A stretch of 64,000 bases of DNA from Leclercia adecarboxylata. Its GTDB lineage: Bacteria > Pseudomonadota > Gammaproteobacteria > Enterobacterales > Enterobacteriaceae. The translations under genes were made by a program, and so were the position numbers. This document shows, piece by piece, positions 26,043 to 35,802 of the stretch. The notes beneath the pieces were generated by a model. The model saw nothing but the letters and a program-made list of their open reading frames with translations, searched no databases and was not told the origin of the DNA. The stretch covers positions 1,860,001-1,924,000 of the forward strand of contig NZ_CP035382.1 in the NCBI RefSeq assembly GCF_006874705.1, in the 5' to 3' direction. Each line of letters opens with the position of its first letter. Position 1 is the first letter of the stretch.

Positions 26043-26266
26043 ATGCGCGTCATACTTCGCGCTGATGATGCGTTGGCTGCGCTTTCTTACCCCGGTCACA
26101 TACTTTTGTATGCTCCCGGGGATGCGAAAACTTGCCGCCTTCCCCCAGCACGAATTATTTAGCGCATTCTGGTTAAGTTTTTAATTAAAAAATCAAATAC
26201 ACCCTCTGTAATTTACAGGGCATGGTGAGCGGCTTCGCTATGCCCAAAATCTGGAGACAGATTGCG
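26043..26266. repeat. dgoD-dgoT spacer with stem-loop repeat element
   Basis: 224 bp without a gene. Around 26096-26125 is an imperfect hairpin (CCCCGG..CATAC-TTTT-GTATG..CCGGGG). It is followed by CTTGCCGCCTTCCCCCAGCACG and AATTATTTAG, which resembles an intergenic repeat common in E. coli relatives. An inverted repeat CTGTAA-T-TTACAG lies at 26206-26218, about 50 bp before dgoT. The element may set differential expression of dgoT; whether it ends transcription is unknown. Confidence 0.5.
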
Positions 26267-27559
26267 ATGGATATTCCAGTTACTGCTACAAAAACCGGGC
26301 GTCGCCGTTACCTGACGCTGATGATGATCTTTATTACCGTGGTCATCTGCTATGTCGACCGCGCCAACCTGGCCGTGGCCTCGGCCCATATTCAGGAAGA
26401 GTTTGGTATCACCAAAGCGGAAATGGGTTACGTCTTCTCGGCCTTTGCCTGGCTCTATACGCTCTGCCAGATCCCGGGCGGCTGGTTCCTCGACCGCGTC
26501 GGCTCGCGCCTGACCTACTTTATCGCCATTTTCGGTTGGTCCGTGGCGACCCTGTTCCAGGGCTTTGCCACCGGCTTAATGTCGCTGATTGGCCTGCGTG
26601 CTATCACCGGTATTTTCGAGGCTCCGGCATTCCCGACCAACAACCGTATGGTCACCAGCTGGTTCCCGGAGCATGAGCGCGCCTCTGCGGTCGGGTTCTA
26701 TACCTCTGGGCAGTTTGTCGGCCTCGCGTTCCTGACCCCGCTACTGATCTGGATCCAGGAGCTGCTGAGCTGGCACTGGGTATTTATCGTCACCGGCGGG
26801 ATCGGCATTATCTGGTCGTTTATCTGGATTAAGGTCTATCAGCCGCCGCGTCTCACCAAAAGCATCAGCAAAGCCGAGCTGGATTACATCCGCGATGGCG
26901 GTGGTCTGGTCGACGGCGATGCACCAGTGAAAAAAGAGGCGCGTCAGCCGCTGACCAAAGCCGACTGGAAGCTGGTGTTCCACCGTAAGCTGGTGGGCGT
27001 TTACCTGGGCCAGTTTGCTGTCACCTCGACGCTGTGGTTCTTCCTCACCTGGTTCCCGAACTACCTGACCCAGGAGAAAGGTATTACCGCACTGAAGGCG
27101 GGCTTCATGACCACGGTGCCGTTCCTGGCGGCCTTCTTTGGCGTGCTGCTCTCCGGCTGGCTGGCGGATAAGCTGGTGAAAAAAGGCTACTCCCTCGGCA
27201 TCGCGCGTAAAACGCCGATCATCTGTGGGCTGCTGATCTCCACCTGTATCATGGGCGCAAACTACACCAACGATCCGGTGTGGATTATGACTCTGATGGC
27301 GGTTGCATTCTTCGGGAATGGCTTTGCCTCTATCACCTGGTCGCTGGTATCGTCACTGGCACCGATGCGTCTGATTGGCCTGACCGGCGGAGTGTTTAAC
27401 TTCGTTGGTGGCCTGGGCGGGATCACCGTGCCGCTGGTGATCGGCTACCTGGCACAGGACTACGGTTTCGGCCCGGCGCTGGTCTATATCTCAGCGGTAG
27501 CCCTGATTGGCGCGCTCTCCTACATCCTGCTGGTAGGCGACGTGAAACGGGTAGGCTAA
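26267..27559 (+). CDS. dgoT: DgoT, D-galactonate:H+ symporter
   Basis: 430 residues from the ATG at 26267 ([16 protein letters not shown]), the same length as E. coli DgoT. MFS anion:cation symporter family with 12 helices. [14 protein letters not shown] in TM1 carries the conserved Asp-Arg pair, and [11 protein letters not shown] is motif A. It imports D-galactonate for the enzymes encoded upstream. An in-frame ATG 15 codons earlier is possible, but the extension is not conserved-looking. Confidence 0.95.
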   Translation: MDIPVTATKTGRRRYLTLMMIFITVVICYVDRANLAVASAHIQEEFGITKAEMGYVFSAFAWLYTLCQIPGGWFLDRVGSRLTYFIAIFGWSVATLFQGFATGLMSLIGLRAITGIFEAPAFPTNNRMVTSWFPEHERASAVGFYTSGQFVGLAFLTPLLIWIQELLSWHWVFIVTGGIGIIWSFIWIKVYQPPRLTKSISKAELDYIRDGGGLVDGDAPVKKEARQPLTKADWKLVFHRKLVGVYLGQFAVTSTLWFFLTWFPNYLTQEKGITALKAGFMTTVPFLAAFFGVLLSGWLADKLVKKGYSLGIARKTPIICGLLISTCIMGANYTNDPVWIMTLMAVAFFGNGFASITWSLVSSLAPMRLIGLTGGVFNFVGGLGGITVPLVIGYLAQDYGFGPALVYISAVALIGALSYILLVGDVKRVG

Positions 27560-27573
27560 TCCCCGGCAATGCT

Positions 27574-27606
27574 ATACCCTGATGCCACATCCGCGCATCA
27601 GGGTAT
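27574..27606 (+). promoter_or_regulatory. Hairpin over the yidR translation start region
   Basis: ATACCCTGATG / CATCAGGGTAT forms a perfect 11-bp stem with an 11-base loop, ending four bases before the yidR ATG. The only purine-rich ribosome-binding candidate (CAGGG) is inside the 3' arm. It may act as a dgoT terminator, but there is no T-run; masking of the yidR ribosome site fits better. Confidence 0.6.
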
Positions 27607-27610
27607 CCTC

Positions 27611-28837
27611 ATGAAACAAATCACCTTCGCTCCCCGCAACCATCAGCTCACCAACACCCGCACCTGGACCGCAGATAGCCAGTGGTTGGTCTTTGACGTC
27701 CGTCCTTCCGGCGCGTCCTTTACCGGCGAAACCATAGAGCGGGTTAACGTCGAAACGGGTGAGGTGGAGGTGATTTATCGCGCCAGCAACGGCGCGCACG
27801 TTGGGGTGGTGACCGTTCATCCTGCGGAAAATCAATACGTCTTTATTCACGGCCCGCAAAATCCTGATGCCCACTGGCAGTACGATTTTCACCACCGCCA
27901 GGGGGTGATTGCCGGACAGGGGCAGGTAAACAATCTCGATGCGATGGATATCACCGCGCCCTTCACGCCCGGCGCGCTGCGCGGCGGTAGCCATGTCCAT
28001 GTATATAGCCCGGACGGGCAGTACGTCAGCTTTACCTATAACGACCACGTGCTGCACGATTACGATCCGAAGCGCGATTTACGCAACGTGGGCGTGGCTG
28101 CACCCTTTGGTCCGGTGACACCCGCAGGCAACCATCCGCGGGAATATGCCGGCACACACTGGAGCGTACTGGTCAGCTGTACAACCCCGACGCCGCAACC
28201 CGGCAGCGATGAGATCAACCGCGCCTATGAAGAGGGCTGGATCGGCAACGACCGGCTGGCTTTTATCGGCGATACCCTTTCCGCTGACGGTGAAAAAGTG
28301 CCGGAGCTGTTTATCGTTGACCTGCCGAAAGACGAACAGGGCTGGAAACAGGCGGGCGATCTCCCGCTGCAGGGCACGAAGGATCGTATGCCCGCACCTC
28401 CTGCCGGGGTGAAGCAGCGCCGTTTAACCTTTACCCATGACCATCGTTATCCGGGGCTGGTGAACGTGCCGCGTCACTGGGTACGCAGTAACCCGCAGGC
28501 GACGCAAATCGCGTTTCTGATGCGTGATGATAAAGGTGTGGTGCAGCTGTGGCTGATCGCGCCGGAAGGGGAAAAGCCCCGGCAGCTCACCCATAATCAA
28601 CGTGATATCCAGTCGGCCTTTAACTGGCATCCGGCGGGCCATTCGCTGGGGTTTGTGCTGGAGGATCGTATTGCGTGCTGCGATGCCACATCTGGTGAAG
28701 TAACGTTTTTGACGTCCGATCACGGCAACCCGCCGTCGGGGGATGCGGTGGTTTACTCGCCTGACGGGCGCTATCTGGCCTGGATGGAGGAGGTCGAGGG
28801 CTTCCGTCAATTGTGGATAACAGAAACCGGGTGCTAA
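27611..28837 (+). CDS. yidR: YidR, DUF3748 beta-propeller-like protein
   Basis: 408 residues. TolB/WD-type repeats can be seen (YSPDGQYVSFTY, YSPDGRYLAWMEE, WHPAGHSLGFV), indicating a beta-propeller of the DUF3748 family. The fold is similar to that of oligogalacturonate lyases. There is no signal peptide. The function is not established. The ATG at 27611 gives the conserved MKQITFAPRNHQLTNTRTW start; an upstream in-frame ATG at 27569 would run through the hairpin. Convergent with yidQ. Confidence 0.88.
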   Translation: MKQITFAPRNHQLTNTRTWTADSQWLVFDVRPSGASFTGETIERVNVETGEVEVIYRASNGAHVGVVTVHPAENQYVFIHGPQNPDAHWQYDFHHRQGVIAGQGQVNNLDAMDITAPFTPGALRGGSHVHVYSPDGQYVSFTYNDHVLHDYDPKRDLRNVGVAAPFGPVTPAGNHPREYAGTHWSVLVSCTTPTPQPGSDEINRAYEEGWIGNDRLAFIGDTLSADGEKVPELFIVDLPKDEQGWKQAGDLPLQGTKDRMPAPPAGVKQRRLTFTHDHRYPGLVNVPRHWVRSNPQATQIAFLMRDDKGVVQLWLIAPEGEKPRQLTHNQRDIQSAFNWHPAGHSLGFVLEDRIACCDATSGEVTFLTSDHGNPPSGDAVVYSPDGRYLAWMEEVEGFRQLWITETGC

Positions 28838-29167
28838 TCAGCGAGAGGGCATCTCAGCGGGGGGGATGACGGCGTTGGTCGCCAGCGTCTTCTCCTCGCT
28901 TTGCTCCACGCGGGAGCGAACGGATTTATCCTTGCGGAAAAGATCCCACGGCAGCAGCAGGGTATCAACAACAGCAGTAAACGGCATATCCAGCACCACC
29001 AGAGATTTGGTGCCCCAGTTGGTGTCGTCATCCGCCAGCATGTTCGCGCTGGCGCGCGTTCCGGGATACGTTCCTTCTTTACCGCCGGTGTGAGACATCA
29101 CGCTCGAACATCCGCAAAGCACAACCACCGCGCTGCACATCGTCAGCTTTATCAGAACATTTTTCAT
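28838..29167 (-). CDS. yidQ: YidQ, DUF1375 lipoprotein
   Basis: 109 residues. A lipoprotein signal peptide ends in the lipobox VLCGC, so the mature protein begins with a lipidated Cys at about residue 20; the next residues Ser-Ser predict the outer membrane. The DUF1375 core follows (GGKEGTYPGTRASANML; LVVLDMPFTAVVDTLLLPWDL). Function unknown. Between yidR and ibpA as in E. coli. Confidence 0.92.
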   Translation of the reverse strand: MKNVLIKLTMCSAVVVLCGCSSVMSHTGGKEGTYPGTRASANMLADDDTNWGTKSLVVLDMPFTAVVDTLLLPWDLFRKDKSVRSRVEQSEEKTLATNAVIPPAEMPSR

Positions 29168-29348
29168 TATCAGTCAGTCATCATCAATGGCCCAATACAG
29201 ACCCGCAACCGGGTTTATAACGGGCCATTGTCAAAATGAATAGTTGAAAAGTACCGCTCTGTGGCACCTATCGCATTTTAACCTTACGTGCTGTAGTCCC
29301 AGTCTATTCCAGTACCCGCAAAGTGCAAAAAATTCTCGCTGCGCTGCT

Positions 29349-29376
29349 CTTGAAAAGACCGGAAGCAGACCCATTT
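29349..29376 (+). promoter_or_regulatory. Sigma-32 heat-shock promoter of ibpAB
   Basis: CTTGAA at 29349-29354 and ACCCATTT at 29369-29376, separated by 14 bp, match the sigma-32 consensus (CTTGAA, 13-15 bp, CCCCATNT). It places the ibpA transcript start near 29384, about 98 nt before the ATG. Confidence 0.9.
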
Positions 29377-29384
29377 TAAGAGTG

Positions 29385-29481
29385 TATCAATGAACAAACG
29401 TGCCTGAGGGGCGTTTGGGATACCCCAGCCTGTCCACCGTGGAAGGCGACAATTCTTGCTGATTTCAGGAGTTTTAACTGT
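29385..29481 (+). promoter_or_regulatory. ROSE-type RNA thermometer in the ibpA leader
   Basis: The 97-nt leader carries the ROSE hallmark TTGCT (29456-29460) placed to pair with the ribosome site AGGAG (29467-29471), with further hairpins upstream (for example GGGG..CCCC at 29408-29426). In E. coli this structure melts at heat-shock temperature and frees ibpA translation. Confidence 0.85.
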
Positions 29482-29892
29482 ATGCGTAACTTTGATCTTT
29501 CTCCGCTTTATCGTTCAGCCATTGGCTTCGATCGTCTGTTCAATCATTTAGAAAACAACCAAAGCCAGAGCAACGGCTACCCTCCATACAATGTTGAATT
29601 GGTTGACGAAAACCACTATCGCATCGCGATTGCCGTGGCCGGTTTTGCTGAAAGCGAACTGGAGATCACCGCGCAGGACAACCTGCTGGTGGTGAAAGGC
29701 GCTCATGCGGGCGAGCAGAAAGAACGTACCTACCTCTATCAGGGCATCGCGGAACGTAACTTTGAGCGTAAGTTCCAGTTAGCTGAGAACATTCACGTTC
29801 ACGGCGCGAACCTGGTCAACGGCCTGCTGTATATCGATCTGGAACGTGTGATCCCGGAAGCGAAAAAACCGCGCCGTATCGAGATTAATTAA
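29482..29892 (+). CDS. ibpA: IbpA, small heat-shock protein
   Basis: 136 residues (E. coli 137). Cytoplasmic alpha-crystallin-type chaperone that binds aggregating proteins for hand-over to DnaK/ClpB. The alpha-crystallin domain covers about residues 35-120, ending with [22 protein letters not shown], which includes the family's C-terminal IEI anchoring motif. First gene of ibpAB, driven by sigma-32 and gated by a leader thermometer. Confidence 0.97.
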   Translation: MRNFDLSPLYRSAIGFDRLFNHLENNQSQSNGYPPYNVELVDENHYRIAIAVAGFAESELEITAQDNLLVVKGAHAGEQKERTYLYQGIAERNFERKFQLAENIHVHGANLVNGLLYIDLERVIPEAKKPRRIEIN

Positions 29893-30004
29893 TTGTTCGG
29901 GTCGCTGCGGCGGCCCATACCTGAATGCTTGCCGATATCGGGAGCAAAGGCGGATCCAACAGGATTTGCCGGGACAACTGCGCACAAAATTGTGCCGAAC
30001 TCGC

Positions 30005-30019
30005 TTCTCAGAAGGAGAA
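30005..30019 (+). promoter_or_regulatory. Small hairpin masking the ibpB ribosome site
   Basis: TTCTC-AGAAG-GAGAA pairs across the ribosome site AAGGAG (30012-30017) before ibpB. It is part of the 132-nt ibpA-ibpB spacer, where E. coli has a second thermo-responsive structure. The pairing is short, so heat sensing is inferred, not shown. Confidence 0.6.
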
Positions 30020-30024
30020 CTACC

Positions 30025-30453
30025 ATGCGTAATTACGACTTATCCCCTCTGCTGCGTCAGTGGATCGGTTTTGACAAACTGGCTAACGCGCTGCAAAGCA
30101 CCACTGAAAGCCAGACCTTCCCGCCGTATAACATCGAAAAGAGCGACGATAACCACTATCGCATTACGCTCGCGGTAGCGGGTTTTAGCCAGCAGAACCT
30201 TGATATCCAGCTGGAAGGCACGCGCCTGACGGTAAAAGGCACCCCGGAAAAACCGGAGACCGAAACCAAATGGCTGCACCAGGGGCTGGTCACTCAGCCG
30301 TTCAGCCTGAGCTTTACCCTCGCTGAACATATGGAAGTGACGGGTGCCACCTTCACTAACGGGCTGCTGCATATCGACATCACCCGCAACGTGCCGGAAG
30401 AGATTGCTCCGCAGCGGATCGCCATCAGCGAACGCCCGGCGTTGAATAGCTAA
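30025..30453 (+). CDS. ibpB: IbpB, small heat-shock protein
   Basis: 142 residues, as in E. coli, from ATG 30025 ([17 protein letters not shown]); the longer frame upstream is leader. Alpha-crystallin domain about residues 33-125, with C-terminal ERVxxE-like region [13 protein letters not shown]. It partners with IbpA to keep aggregates in a refoldable state. Co-transcribed with ibpA and followed by a REP pair and a strong terminator. Confidence 0.97.
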   Translation: MRNYDLSPLLRQWIGFDKLANALQSTTESQTFPPYNIEKSDDNHYRITLAVAGFSQQNLDIQLEGTRLTVKGTPEKPETETKWLHQGLVTQPFSLSFTLAEHMEVTGATFTNGLLHIDITRNVPEEIAPQRIAISERPALNS

Positions 30454-30462
30454 TGCCATCGT

Positions 30463-30530
30463 GTCGGGTGGCGCTACGCTTACCCGACCTACATAGCTCG
30501 TAGGCCCGTGCAAGCGAAGCGCCGCCGGGC
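30463..30530. repeat. BIME: two REP units in inverse orientation
   Basis: GTCGGGTGGCGCTACGCTTACCCGAC followed by CTACATAGCTCGTAGG and the second arm CCCGTGCAAGCGAAGCGCCGCCGGGC. Typical bacterial interspersed mosaic element after ibpB. Confidence 0.85.
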
Positions 30531-30539
30531 AAACCTGAA

Positions 30540-30562
30540 GCCTCGCTCCGCGAGGCTTTTTT
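30540..30562 (+). terminator. Terminator of ibpAB
   Basis: GCCTCGC-TCC-GCGAGGC stem followed by six Ts. Confidence 0.92.
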
Positions 30563-30641
30563 GTGCGCCATCGCCCATACAACCCGCCTGCGCTCTGCGA
30601 GAATCCCTGTTAATAATAATGTTATTCACAGGGATGCCGTC

Positions 30642-32303
30642 ATGAGTGATATAGCGTTAACGGTCAGTATTCTGGCGTTGGTTGCGGTGGTCGGGCTGTG
30701 GATAGGCAATGTCAAAATCCGCGGCGTCGGGTTCGGCATTGGCGGCGTGCTGTTTGGCGGAATATTTGTCGGCCATTTTGCCGACCAGCTGGGCATCACC
30801 CTTAGCGCGCAAATGCTGCATTTCATTCAGGAATTTGGCCTGATCCTCTTCGTTTACACCATCGGCATTCAGGTCGGGCCCGGCTTTTTCGCCTCGCTGC
30901 GCGTCTCGGGCCTGCGTCTCAACCTCTTTGCGATGGGGATTGTGGTGATGGGCGGGTTGGTCACCGCTCTGCTGCATAAGCTCTTCGCCATCCCGCTGCC
31001 GGTGGTGTTGGGCATATTCTCCGGCGCGGTCACCAACACCCCCGCACTGGGAGCCGGGCAGCAAATCCTGCGCGATCTGGGGATTGAGTCCGGCATCGTG
31101 GATCAGATGGGTATGAGCTACGCCATGGCCTACCCGTTCGGCATCTGCGGCATTCTGCTCACCATGTGGCTGATGCGCGTTCTGTTTCGCATTAACGTCG
31201 AGCAGGAAGCGCAGCAGCACGAATCCACGCTTACCCAGGGTAAGGCGCTGATTAAAACCATCAACATCCGCGTCGACAACCCTAATCTTAACAACCTGGC
31301 GATCCAGGATGTGCCGATCCTCAACAGCGCCAACATTATCTGTTCCCGCCTGAAGCGCGAGCAGACCCTGATGGTGCCTCTGCCCGGCACGGTGATCCAG
31401 ACCGGCGATCTGCTGCACCTCGTCGGCCAGCCGGCGGACCTGCATAACGCCCGACTGGTGATTGGTCAGGAGGTCGACACCTCGCTCTCCACCCGCGGCA
31501 CCGATATGCGCGTTGAGCGGGTGGTGGTAACGAACGAGCGAGTCTTAGGCAAGAAAATCCGCGAATTACAGGCAAAAGAGCGTTATGACGTGGTGATCTC
31601 ACGGCTGAATCGCGCCGGGATTGAACTGGTGGCCAGCCCGGAGGCCAGCCTGCAGTTTGGTGATATCCTCAACTTGGTCGGGCGTCCGGCCTCCATCGAT
31701 GCCGTCGCCAATATCGTGGGCAACGCGCAACAAAAATTGCAGCAGGTACAGATGCTACCGGTATTTATCGGCATCGGTCTTGGCGTGCTGCTCGGCTCCA
31801 TCCCTCTGTACGTGCCGGGGTTCCCGGTGGCGCTCAAGCTGGGGCTGGCAGGCGGGCCGCTGATTATGGCCCTGATCCTCGGGCGTATCGGCTGCGTAGG
31901 TAAGCTCTACTGGTTTATGCCCCCGAGCGCCAACCTCGCCCTGCGCGAGCTGGGGATCGTCCTGTTTCTGGCGGTGGTGGGGCTGAAATCGGGCGGTGAT
32001 TTCGTCGAGACGCTGGCCCGCGGCGACGGGGTCAGCTGGATTGGCTATGGCATACTTATTACCGCCGTCCCGCTGATTACTATGGGCATTCTGGCGCGGC
32101 TGTTGGCGAAGATGAACTACCTGACCCTTTGCGGCATGCTGGCCGGTTCGATGACCGACCCTCCGGCGCTGGCGTTTGCCAACAACCTGCACGCCACCAG
32201 TGGTGCGGCGGCGCTCTCCTACGCCACGGTCTATCCGCTGGTGATGTTCATGCGCATTATCACACCGCAATTGCTGGCGGTGCTGTTCTGGGGGATGGGT
32301 TAA
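30642..32303 (+). CDS. yidE: YidE, AspT/YbjL-family putative transporter with two TrkA-C domains
   Basis: 553 residues, as in E. coli. Two halves of five to six membrane helices each (about residues 4-180 and 370-553) carry the AspT repeat motif GxxxGxxxTNTPALG (here [17 protein letters not shown]; second copy [14 protein letters not shown]). Between them are two TrkA-C regulatory domains (about 190-275 and 280-365). The substrate is unknown; family members include the aspartate:alanine exchanger. The ATG at 30642 gives MSDIALTVS. Its stop overlaps that of the convergent yidJ in a shared TTAA. Confidence 0.93.
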   Translation: MSDIALTVSILALVAVVGLWIGNVKIRGVGFGIGGVLFGGIFVGHFADQLGITLSAQMLHFIQEFGLILFVYTIGIQVGPGFFASLRVSGLRLNLFAMGIVVMGGLVTALLHKLFAIPLPVVLGIFSGAVTNTPALGAGQQILRDLGIESGIVDQMGMSYAMAYPFGICGILLTMWLMRVLFRINVEQEAQQHESTLTQGKALIKTINIRVDNPNLNNLAIQDVPILNSANIICSRLKREQTLMVPLPGTVIQTGDLLHLVGQPADLHNARLVIGQEVDTSLSTRGTDMRVERVVVTNERVLGKKIRELQAKERYDVVISRLNRAGIELVASPEASLQFGDILNLVGRPASIDAVANIVGNAQQKLQQVQMLPVFIGIGLGVLLGSIPLYVPGFPVALKLGLAGGPLIMALILGRIGCVGKLYWFMPPSANLALRELGIVLFLAVVGLKSGGDFVETLARGDGVSWIGYGILITAVPLITMGILARLLAKMNYLTLCGMLAGSMTDPPALAFANNLHATSGAAALSYATVYPLVMFMRIITPQLLAVLFWGMG

Positions 32304-33784
32304 ACCGCTAACCCTAATCTGGCGAACTGCTCTGCCGGGGCGTCGCTCTCACGTAGCAGACGCACCAGCAGGGCGATCATCCGCGCTTCGATGGCCTTAT
32401 CCTCAATCGGGCACTGCTGGTGCGGATCGGTGTGTAAATCGAACAGCAGATGGCCGACGCGATTGACTCCCGGGTATTTTTCCTGGGCCGGAATCCGCAG
32501 CGTTTTAACCCCTTTGGTAAAGCGGAAGGGCGGTGCCAGGGCAATCGACTCCAGCTCATCCGGGGTAAAGCGGGTATTCATCTTGATCGGCATCAGGGTG
32601 TAGTTGGCGATGTCATTCTCACGCCCGGGCAGCGCGGCGCGCATATAGACATAGCGCCCGTCCGTGACGTTAACATGCCCGCTGAAAACCCCGAACAGCG
32701 CAGCGTCACGCACCGGGGTGTCATCCTCAAGAATGCGGGCTAACGGGCGACCCTGAACATCAGGCGGGATGGGCTGGTTAAAGAACTCCAGCAGCGTGGG
32801 CGCCCAGTCAATCATCTGTACCAGCGCATCCCGCTGCACCCCCTGATGGGCGCTGCGCGGATCCCAGATAAACAAAGGGTTATTCGCCACCTCGTTGTAA
32901 TAGGGCATCTGGTTTTTTGCCCACCAGCCATGCTCCCCGAGCAAAAAGCCGTGATCGGTCCCGACAATCAACATCGTATCGCGCCACAAATCGTGGCGGT
33001 CCATCAGGTCGAGAATGCGCCCCAGGTTGCGATCGCACATGGAGACCAGGGCGCGATAGCGGCAGCGGATATGCTCTACCGCCTCCGGGCTCTCTTCCAC
33101 TTTGCCGCGCGGCCAGTCGTAGTGCGGGCCCTCCCAGGGATCCTGATACAACGAGAGATAGGCTTCAGTGGTATAAAGCGGCTCGTGCGGGTCGAAGGTT
33201 TCCACCTGCAGCAGCCAGCTGTCCTGCTGATGATTTTTGTCGATGAACTCGCATCCGGCGTTAAAGACCCGGGTTTGCGGGAAGTCCGCCTCCTGTTGAA
33301 TGTAGTCGCGGTTGACCCAGTCGTGTCGCCAGAGCCCGGAGACGCCACCGCCAGTTTGCTTCTGCGGCACCCGCAATACCTCCGGGATCGCCGGGTCGGC
33401 GACGCTGGCCTTCCAGTGATCCCCCTCCTGGCCGCGGATAATTTCCCATGAGCTGTAGCGATTATGGTAGTTACCGCCGCCGTCCTCCCAGTAATGCAGA
33501 TGGTCGCTGATCAGATGGGTATAAACGCCCGCTTTTTTCAGGAGCTCCGGCATGGAGTCGTCGAACGGCTCCAGCGGCCCCCACTCCCGATGCAGAAAAT
33601 TATACCGGCCGGTGTGCAGCTCCCGGCGAGCCGGCATGCAGGGCATACTGCCGACATAGCTGTTGTTGAAGGTGGCGCAGCGGGCCGCCAGACGCTGGAA
33701 GTTCGGCGCCCGGGTGATCGTATCCCCGTAAGGCGGCAGATAGTGTTTATTCAGGCTGTCGAAAAGCAGAATGATCGCTTTCAT
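32300..33784 (-). CDS. yidJ: YidJ, Cys-type sulfatase
   Basis: 494 residues. Alkaline-phosphatase superfamily arylsulfatase. The FGly-modification motif is C49-M-P-A-R53, where Cys49 must be oxidised to formylglycine; this is a Cys-type site, suited to a radical-SAM maturase. Metal ligands include Asp9 (LLFDSLN) and the pair in [15 protein letters not shown]. There is no signal peptide, so the enzyme should be cytoplasmic and act on an imported substrate. It lies 9 bp downstream of a PTS EIIB gene and about 3 kb from the maturase yidF. The natural substrate is unknown. Confidence 0.93.
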   Translation of the reverse strand: MKAIILLFDSLNKHYLPPYGDTITRAPNFQRLAARCATFNNSYVGSMPCMPARRELHTGRYNFLHREWGPLEPFDDSMPELLKKAGVYTHLISDHLHYWEDGGGNYHNRYSSWEIIRGQEGDHWKASVADPAIPEVLRVPQKQTGGGVSGLWRHDWVNRDYIQQEADFPQTRVFNAGCEFIDKNHQQDSWLLQVETFDPHEPLYTTEAYLSLYQDPWEGPHYDWPRGKVEESPEAVEHIRCRYRALVSMCDRNLGRILDLMDRHDLWRDTMLIVGTDHGFLLGEHGWWAKNQMPYYNEVANNPLFIWDPRSAHQGVQRDALVQMIDWAPTLLEFFNQPIPPDVQGRPLARILEDDTPVRDAALFGVFSGHVNVTDGRYVYMRAALPGRENDIANYTLMPIKMNTRFTPDELESIALAPPFRFTKGVKTLRIPAQEKYPGVNRVGHLLFDLHTDPHQQCPIEDKAIEARMIALLVRLLRESDAPAEQFARLGLAV

Positions 33785-33793
33785 CGTCGCTCC

Positions 33794-34117
33794 TTAACGG
33801 GCCTGAACCAGATGCGGGAAATGTTCTTCCACCACGGCATAGATCTGCTTCCCGATGGTCTCTCCGTCCATAATATTTTCGATGGGGATCAGATACTGCC
33901 CATGGCGCGGATCGAGGCTCACCACATCAATCAGTTTTTTCGAAATGGCGAAGATATCGGCCCAGTCGGTAAATCCTCCGACCTCGCCCGCGGCGGTATG
34001 CTCCATGTCGAAATGAATGTCATATTTGGCTAACGCCTTTTTCACCACCGTCTGCAACATCACGCTACTGCCGACACCGTAGCCGCATACAAACAGAATA
34101 TTAATTTTGTCTTTCAT
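33794..34117 (-). CDS. PTS EIIB component, ascorbate (SgaB/UlaB) type
   Basis: 107 residues from the ATG at 34115-34117 (MKDKINILFVCGYGVGSS), preceded by AAGGATATC. The phosphoryl-accepting Cys is in VCGYGVGSSVML (about residue 11), the P-loop typical of lactose/ascorbate-type EIIB domains. It takes phosphate from an EIIA and passes it to the sugar in EIIC. It lies between EIIC (28 bp upstream) and yidJ (9 bp downstream), forming an EIIC-EIIB-sulfatase operon. No EIIA gene is adjacent. Confidence 0.88.
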   Translation of the reverse strand: MKDKINILFVCGYGVGSSVMLQTVVKKALAKYDIHFDMEHTAAGEVGGFTDWADIFAISKKLIDVVSLDPRHGQYLIPIENIMDGETIGKQIYAVVEEHFPHLVQAR

Positions 34118-34145
34118 AACGATATCCTTTTCACAATGAGATGAT

Positions 34146-35471
34146 TTAGCCCGCGTAAGGCCCGAGATGGAACGTTGAGGCAATAAACTTAAGTACTTCG
34201 CAAATCGCTGGCCATAACGTCGCCCAGTCGAAAATACCGGTCCAGCCCACCCCTTCGGCGGCGAGTCCGGTTAAGGGAATGGCCCATACGGTGCCGAAGG
34301 TTTGAATAATCCCCAGCAGGAAAGTACAAATAATCACGGCGCGATAACCACCCAGCCGGTTAGCTAATACTCCAATTGGGCCGCCGGAGAAAAATAATGG
34401 TACAAAACCGGGAAGCACCATAATAGGGCTATGGGTAATAAGCAGAATGCCCATCGAGAAAATAGTGCCGAAGGTACAGAAAATAAATCCGAGGGTGGCG
34501 GCATTCGGGGAGAAGGGTAATAATGCTGCGACATCGACGGCGGGAATAGCGTCCGGAATTAAACGATCCTGCCAGCCTTTAAACGAGGCGTTAATTTCCC
34601 CGACCATCATGCGCACGCCCTGCAACAGGATCACCATATACATAGAGAACTGCAGGCCGAGATTAATAATGTAAATATACCAGGGCTTACCTTTTGCCAT
34701 GGCCTGAACGTTATCGATGCCGGTGGTCAGTAAGAACCCGCCAACGAACAGGGTCATCACTATGGCGATGGAGGTGACGTTATGGTTAAAAATCGCCAGC
34801 CAGCCGGGTAGCTTCATGTTTTCAGCATCCTGCTTCTCAGCGTCGCCAAACAGGTGGGCAAATTTCGAGAAGAACCAGATCCCCAGCATCTGGTTATGAG
34901 CAATGGTAAAGCCCGCATTATTGGTGATTTTAGCGACCGGTTTGGCAATCAGGGTCGTGGCGAACGCCCAGAATACCCCGGTTAAAATTCCGGCGATAAT
35001 AATTGACTGCACCCAGCCAAAGCCCAGCCAGAAGACGATCAGCCACAGCACTGCCTGGGAGTGAGACACCCCGGTATTGCCGGTCAGAAAAATGCCTTTT
35101 ACCTTTGTGTAGCGGCCAAATAAAACCAGCAGCAGATTGGTAAAAAAGGCCAGCACAAACACATAGCCCACAAAACCGAAATTATCCCCAAGCGCAATCT
35201 GGGTTGCCGCTTTCATGGCATAGGAATCCATTAAATAACCATGGATCCCATAAGATTTACTGACCGCATCGGCAACGGGTTTAAAGGTGGCTGAAAACTG
35301 AAACCCGCCAAAGAGCACCATCATTAATCCCACCATGGCGCTAACCATACCGGTAATAATTTTAATCGGCGATTTCTTATCAAGGGCATAACCCAGGCCC
35401 ACCAGCAATCCAATTAAAATAGCGGGTTCGGTTAGAAAGGATTGTATTACTGAAATAAAGTCAGAAAACAT
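34146..35471 (-). CDS. PTS EIIC component, SgaT/UlaA family
   Basis: 441 residues with about 11 hydrophobic helices. The pattern (EPAILIGLLVGLGYALDKKSPIKIITG at the N-terminus; GNTGVSHSQAVLWLIVFWLGFG; late PLFFSGGPIGVLANRLGGYRAVI) matches the UlaA-type ascorbate-galactitol EIIC superfamily. It would import and phosphorylate a sugar or sugar acid. First gene of the operon with EIIB and the sulfatase, so the substrate may carry a sulfate ester. In E. coli this site instead holds yidK, a sodium-solute symporter. Confidence 0.87.
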   Translation of the reverse strand: MFSDFISVIQSFLTEPAILIGLLVGLGYALDKKSPIKIITGMVSAMVGLMMVLFGGFQFSATFKPVADAVSKSYGIHGYLMDSYAMKAATQIALGDNFGFVGYVFVLAFFTNLLLVLFGRYTKVKGIFLTGNTGVSHSQAVLWLIVFWLGFGWVQSIIIAGILTGVFWAFATTLIAKPVAKITNNAGFTIAHNQMLGIWFFSKFAHLFGDAEKQDAENMKLPGWLAIFNHNVTSIAIVMTLFVGGFLLTTGIDNVQAMAKGKPWYIYIINLGLQFSMYMVILLQGVRMMVGEINASFKGWQDRLIPDAIPAVDVAALLPFSPNAATLGFIFCTFGTIFSMGILLITHSPIMVLPGFVPLFFSGGPIGVLANRLGGYRAVIICTFLLGIIQTFGTVWAIPLTGLAAEGVGWTGIFDWATLWPAICEVLKFIASTFHLGPYAG

Positions 35472-35802
35472 AATGCAGTCAACCTCCGTGATATTCGCTT
35501 CCGGATGAATAAAATCCAGCTGAGTGTTGCTTGTAATTTAATAACGGAACGACTAATAGTTTATTTGGTAAGATATTTTGAAAGCGAAATCACTTTAATA
35601 ATCAAATATTGTCATTTAAAGATTAAGTTTGATTTTTTGTGATTCTATTTGCAAAAATAGGCAGCATATAATTTGAGATTATTTAACTGAACAATAAATA
35701 CAAAGCTTGTATATATGCCCGTTGTTCAGGGTAGAGAGGCGGTCCCCGGATACGTTACTATTGCCGCAGTTTTGTACAACGGGCAGTCAGACAGGAGACG
35801 TC
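35472..35802. promoter_or_regulatory. AT-rich divergent spacer between PTS EIIC and yidH
   Basis: 331 bp without a gene. The half next to EIIC is strongly AT-rich (about 35530-35700) and probably holds the PTS-operon promoter. The half next to yidH carries AGGAG at 35792-35796 before the yidH ATG. No clear operator palindrome was found, and no regulator gene borders the operon. Confidence 0.45.
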
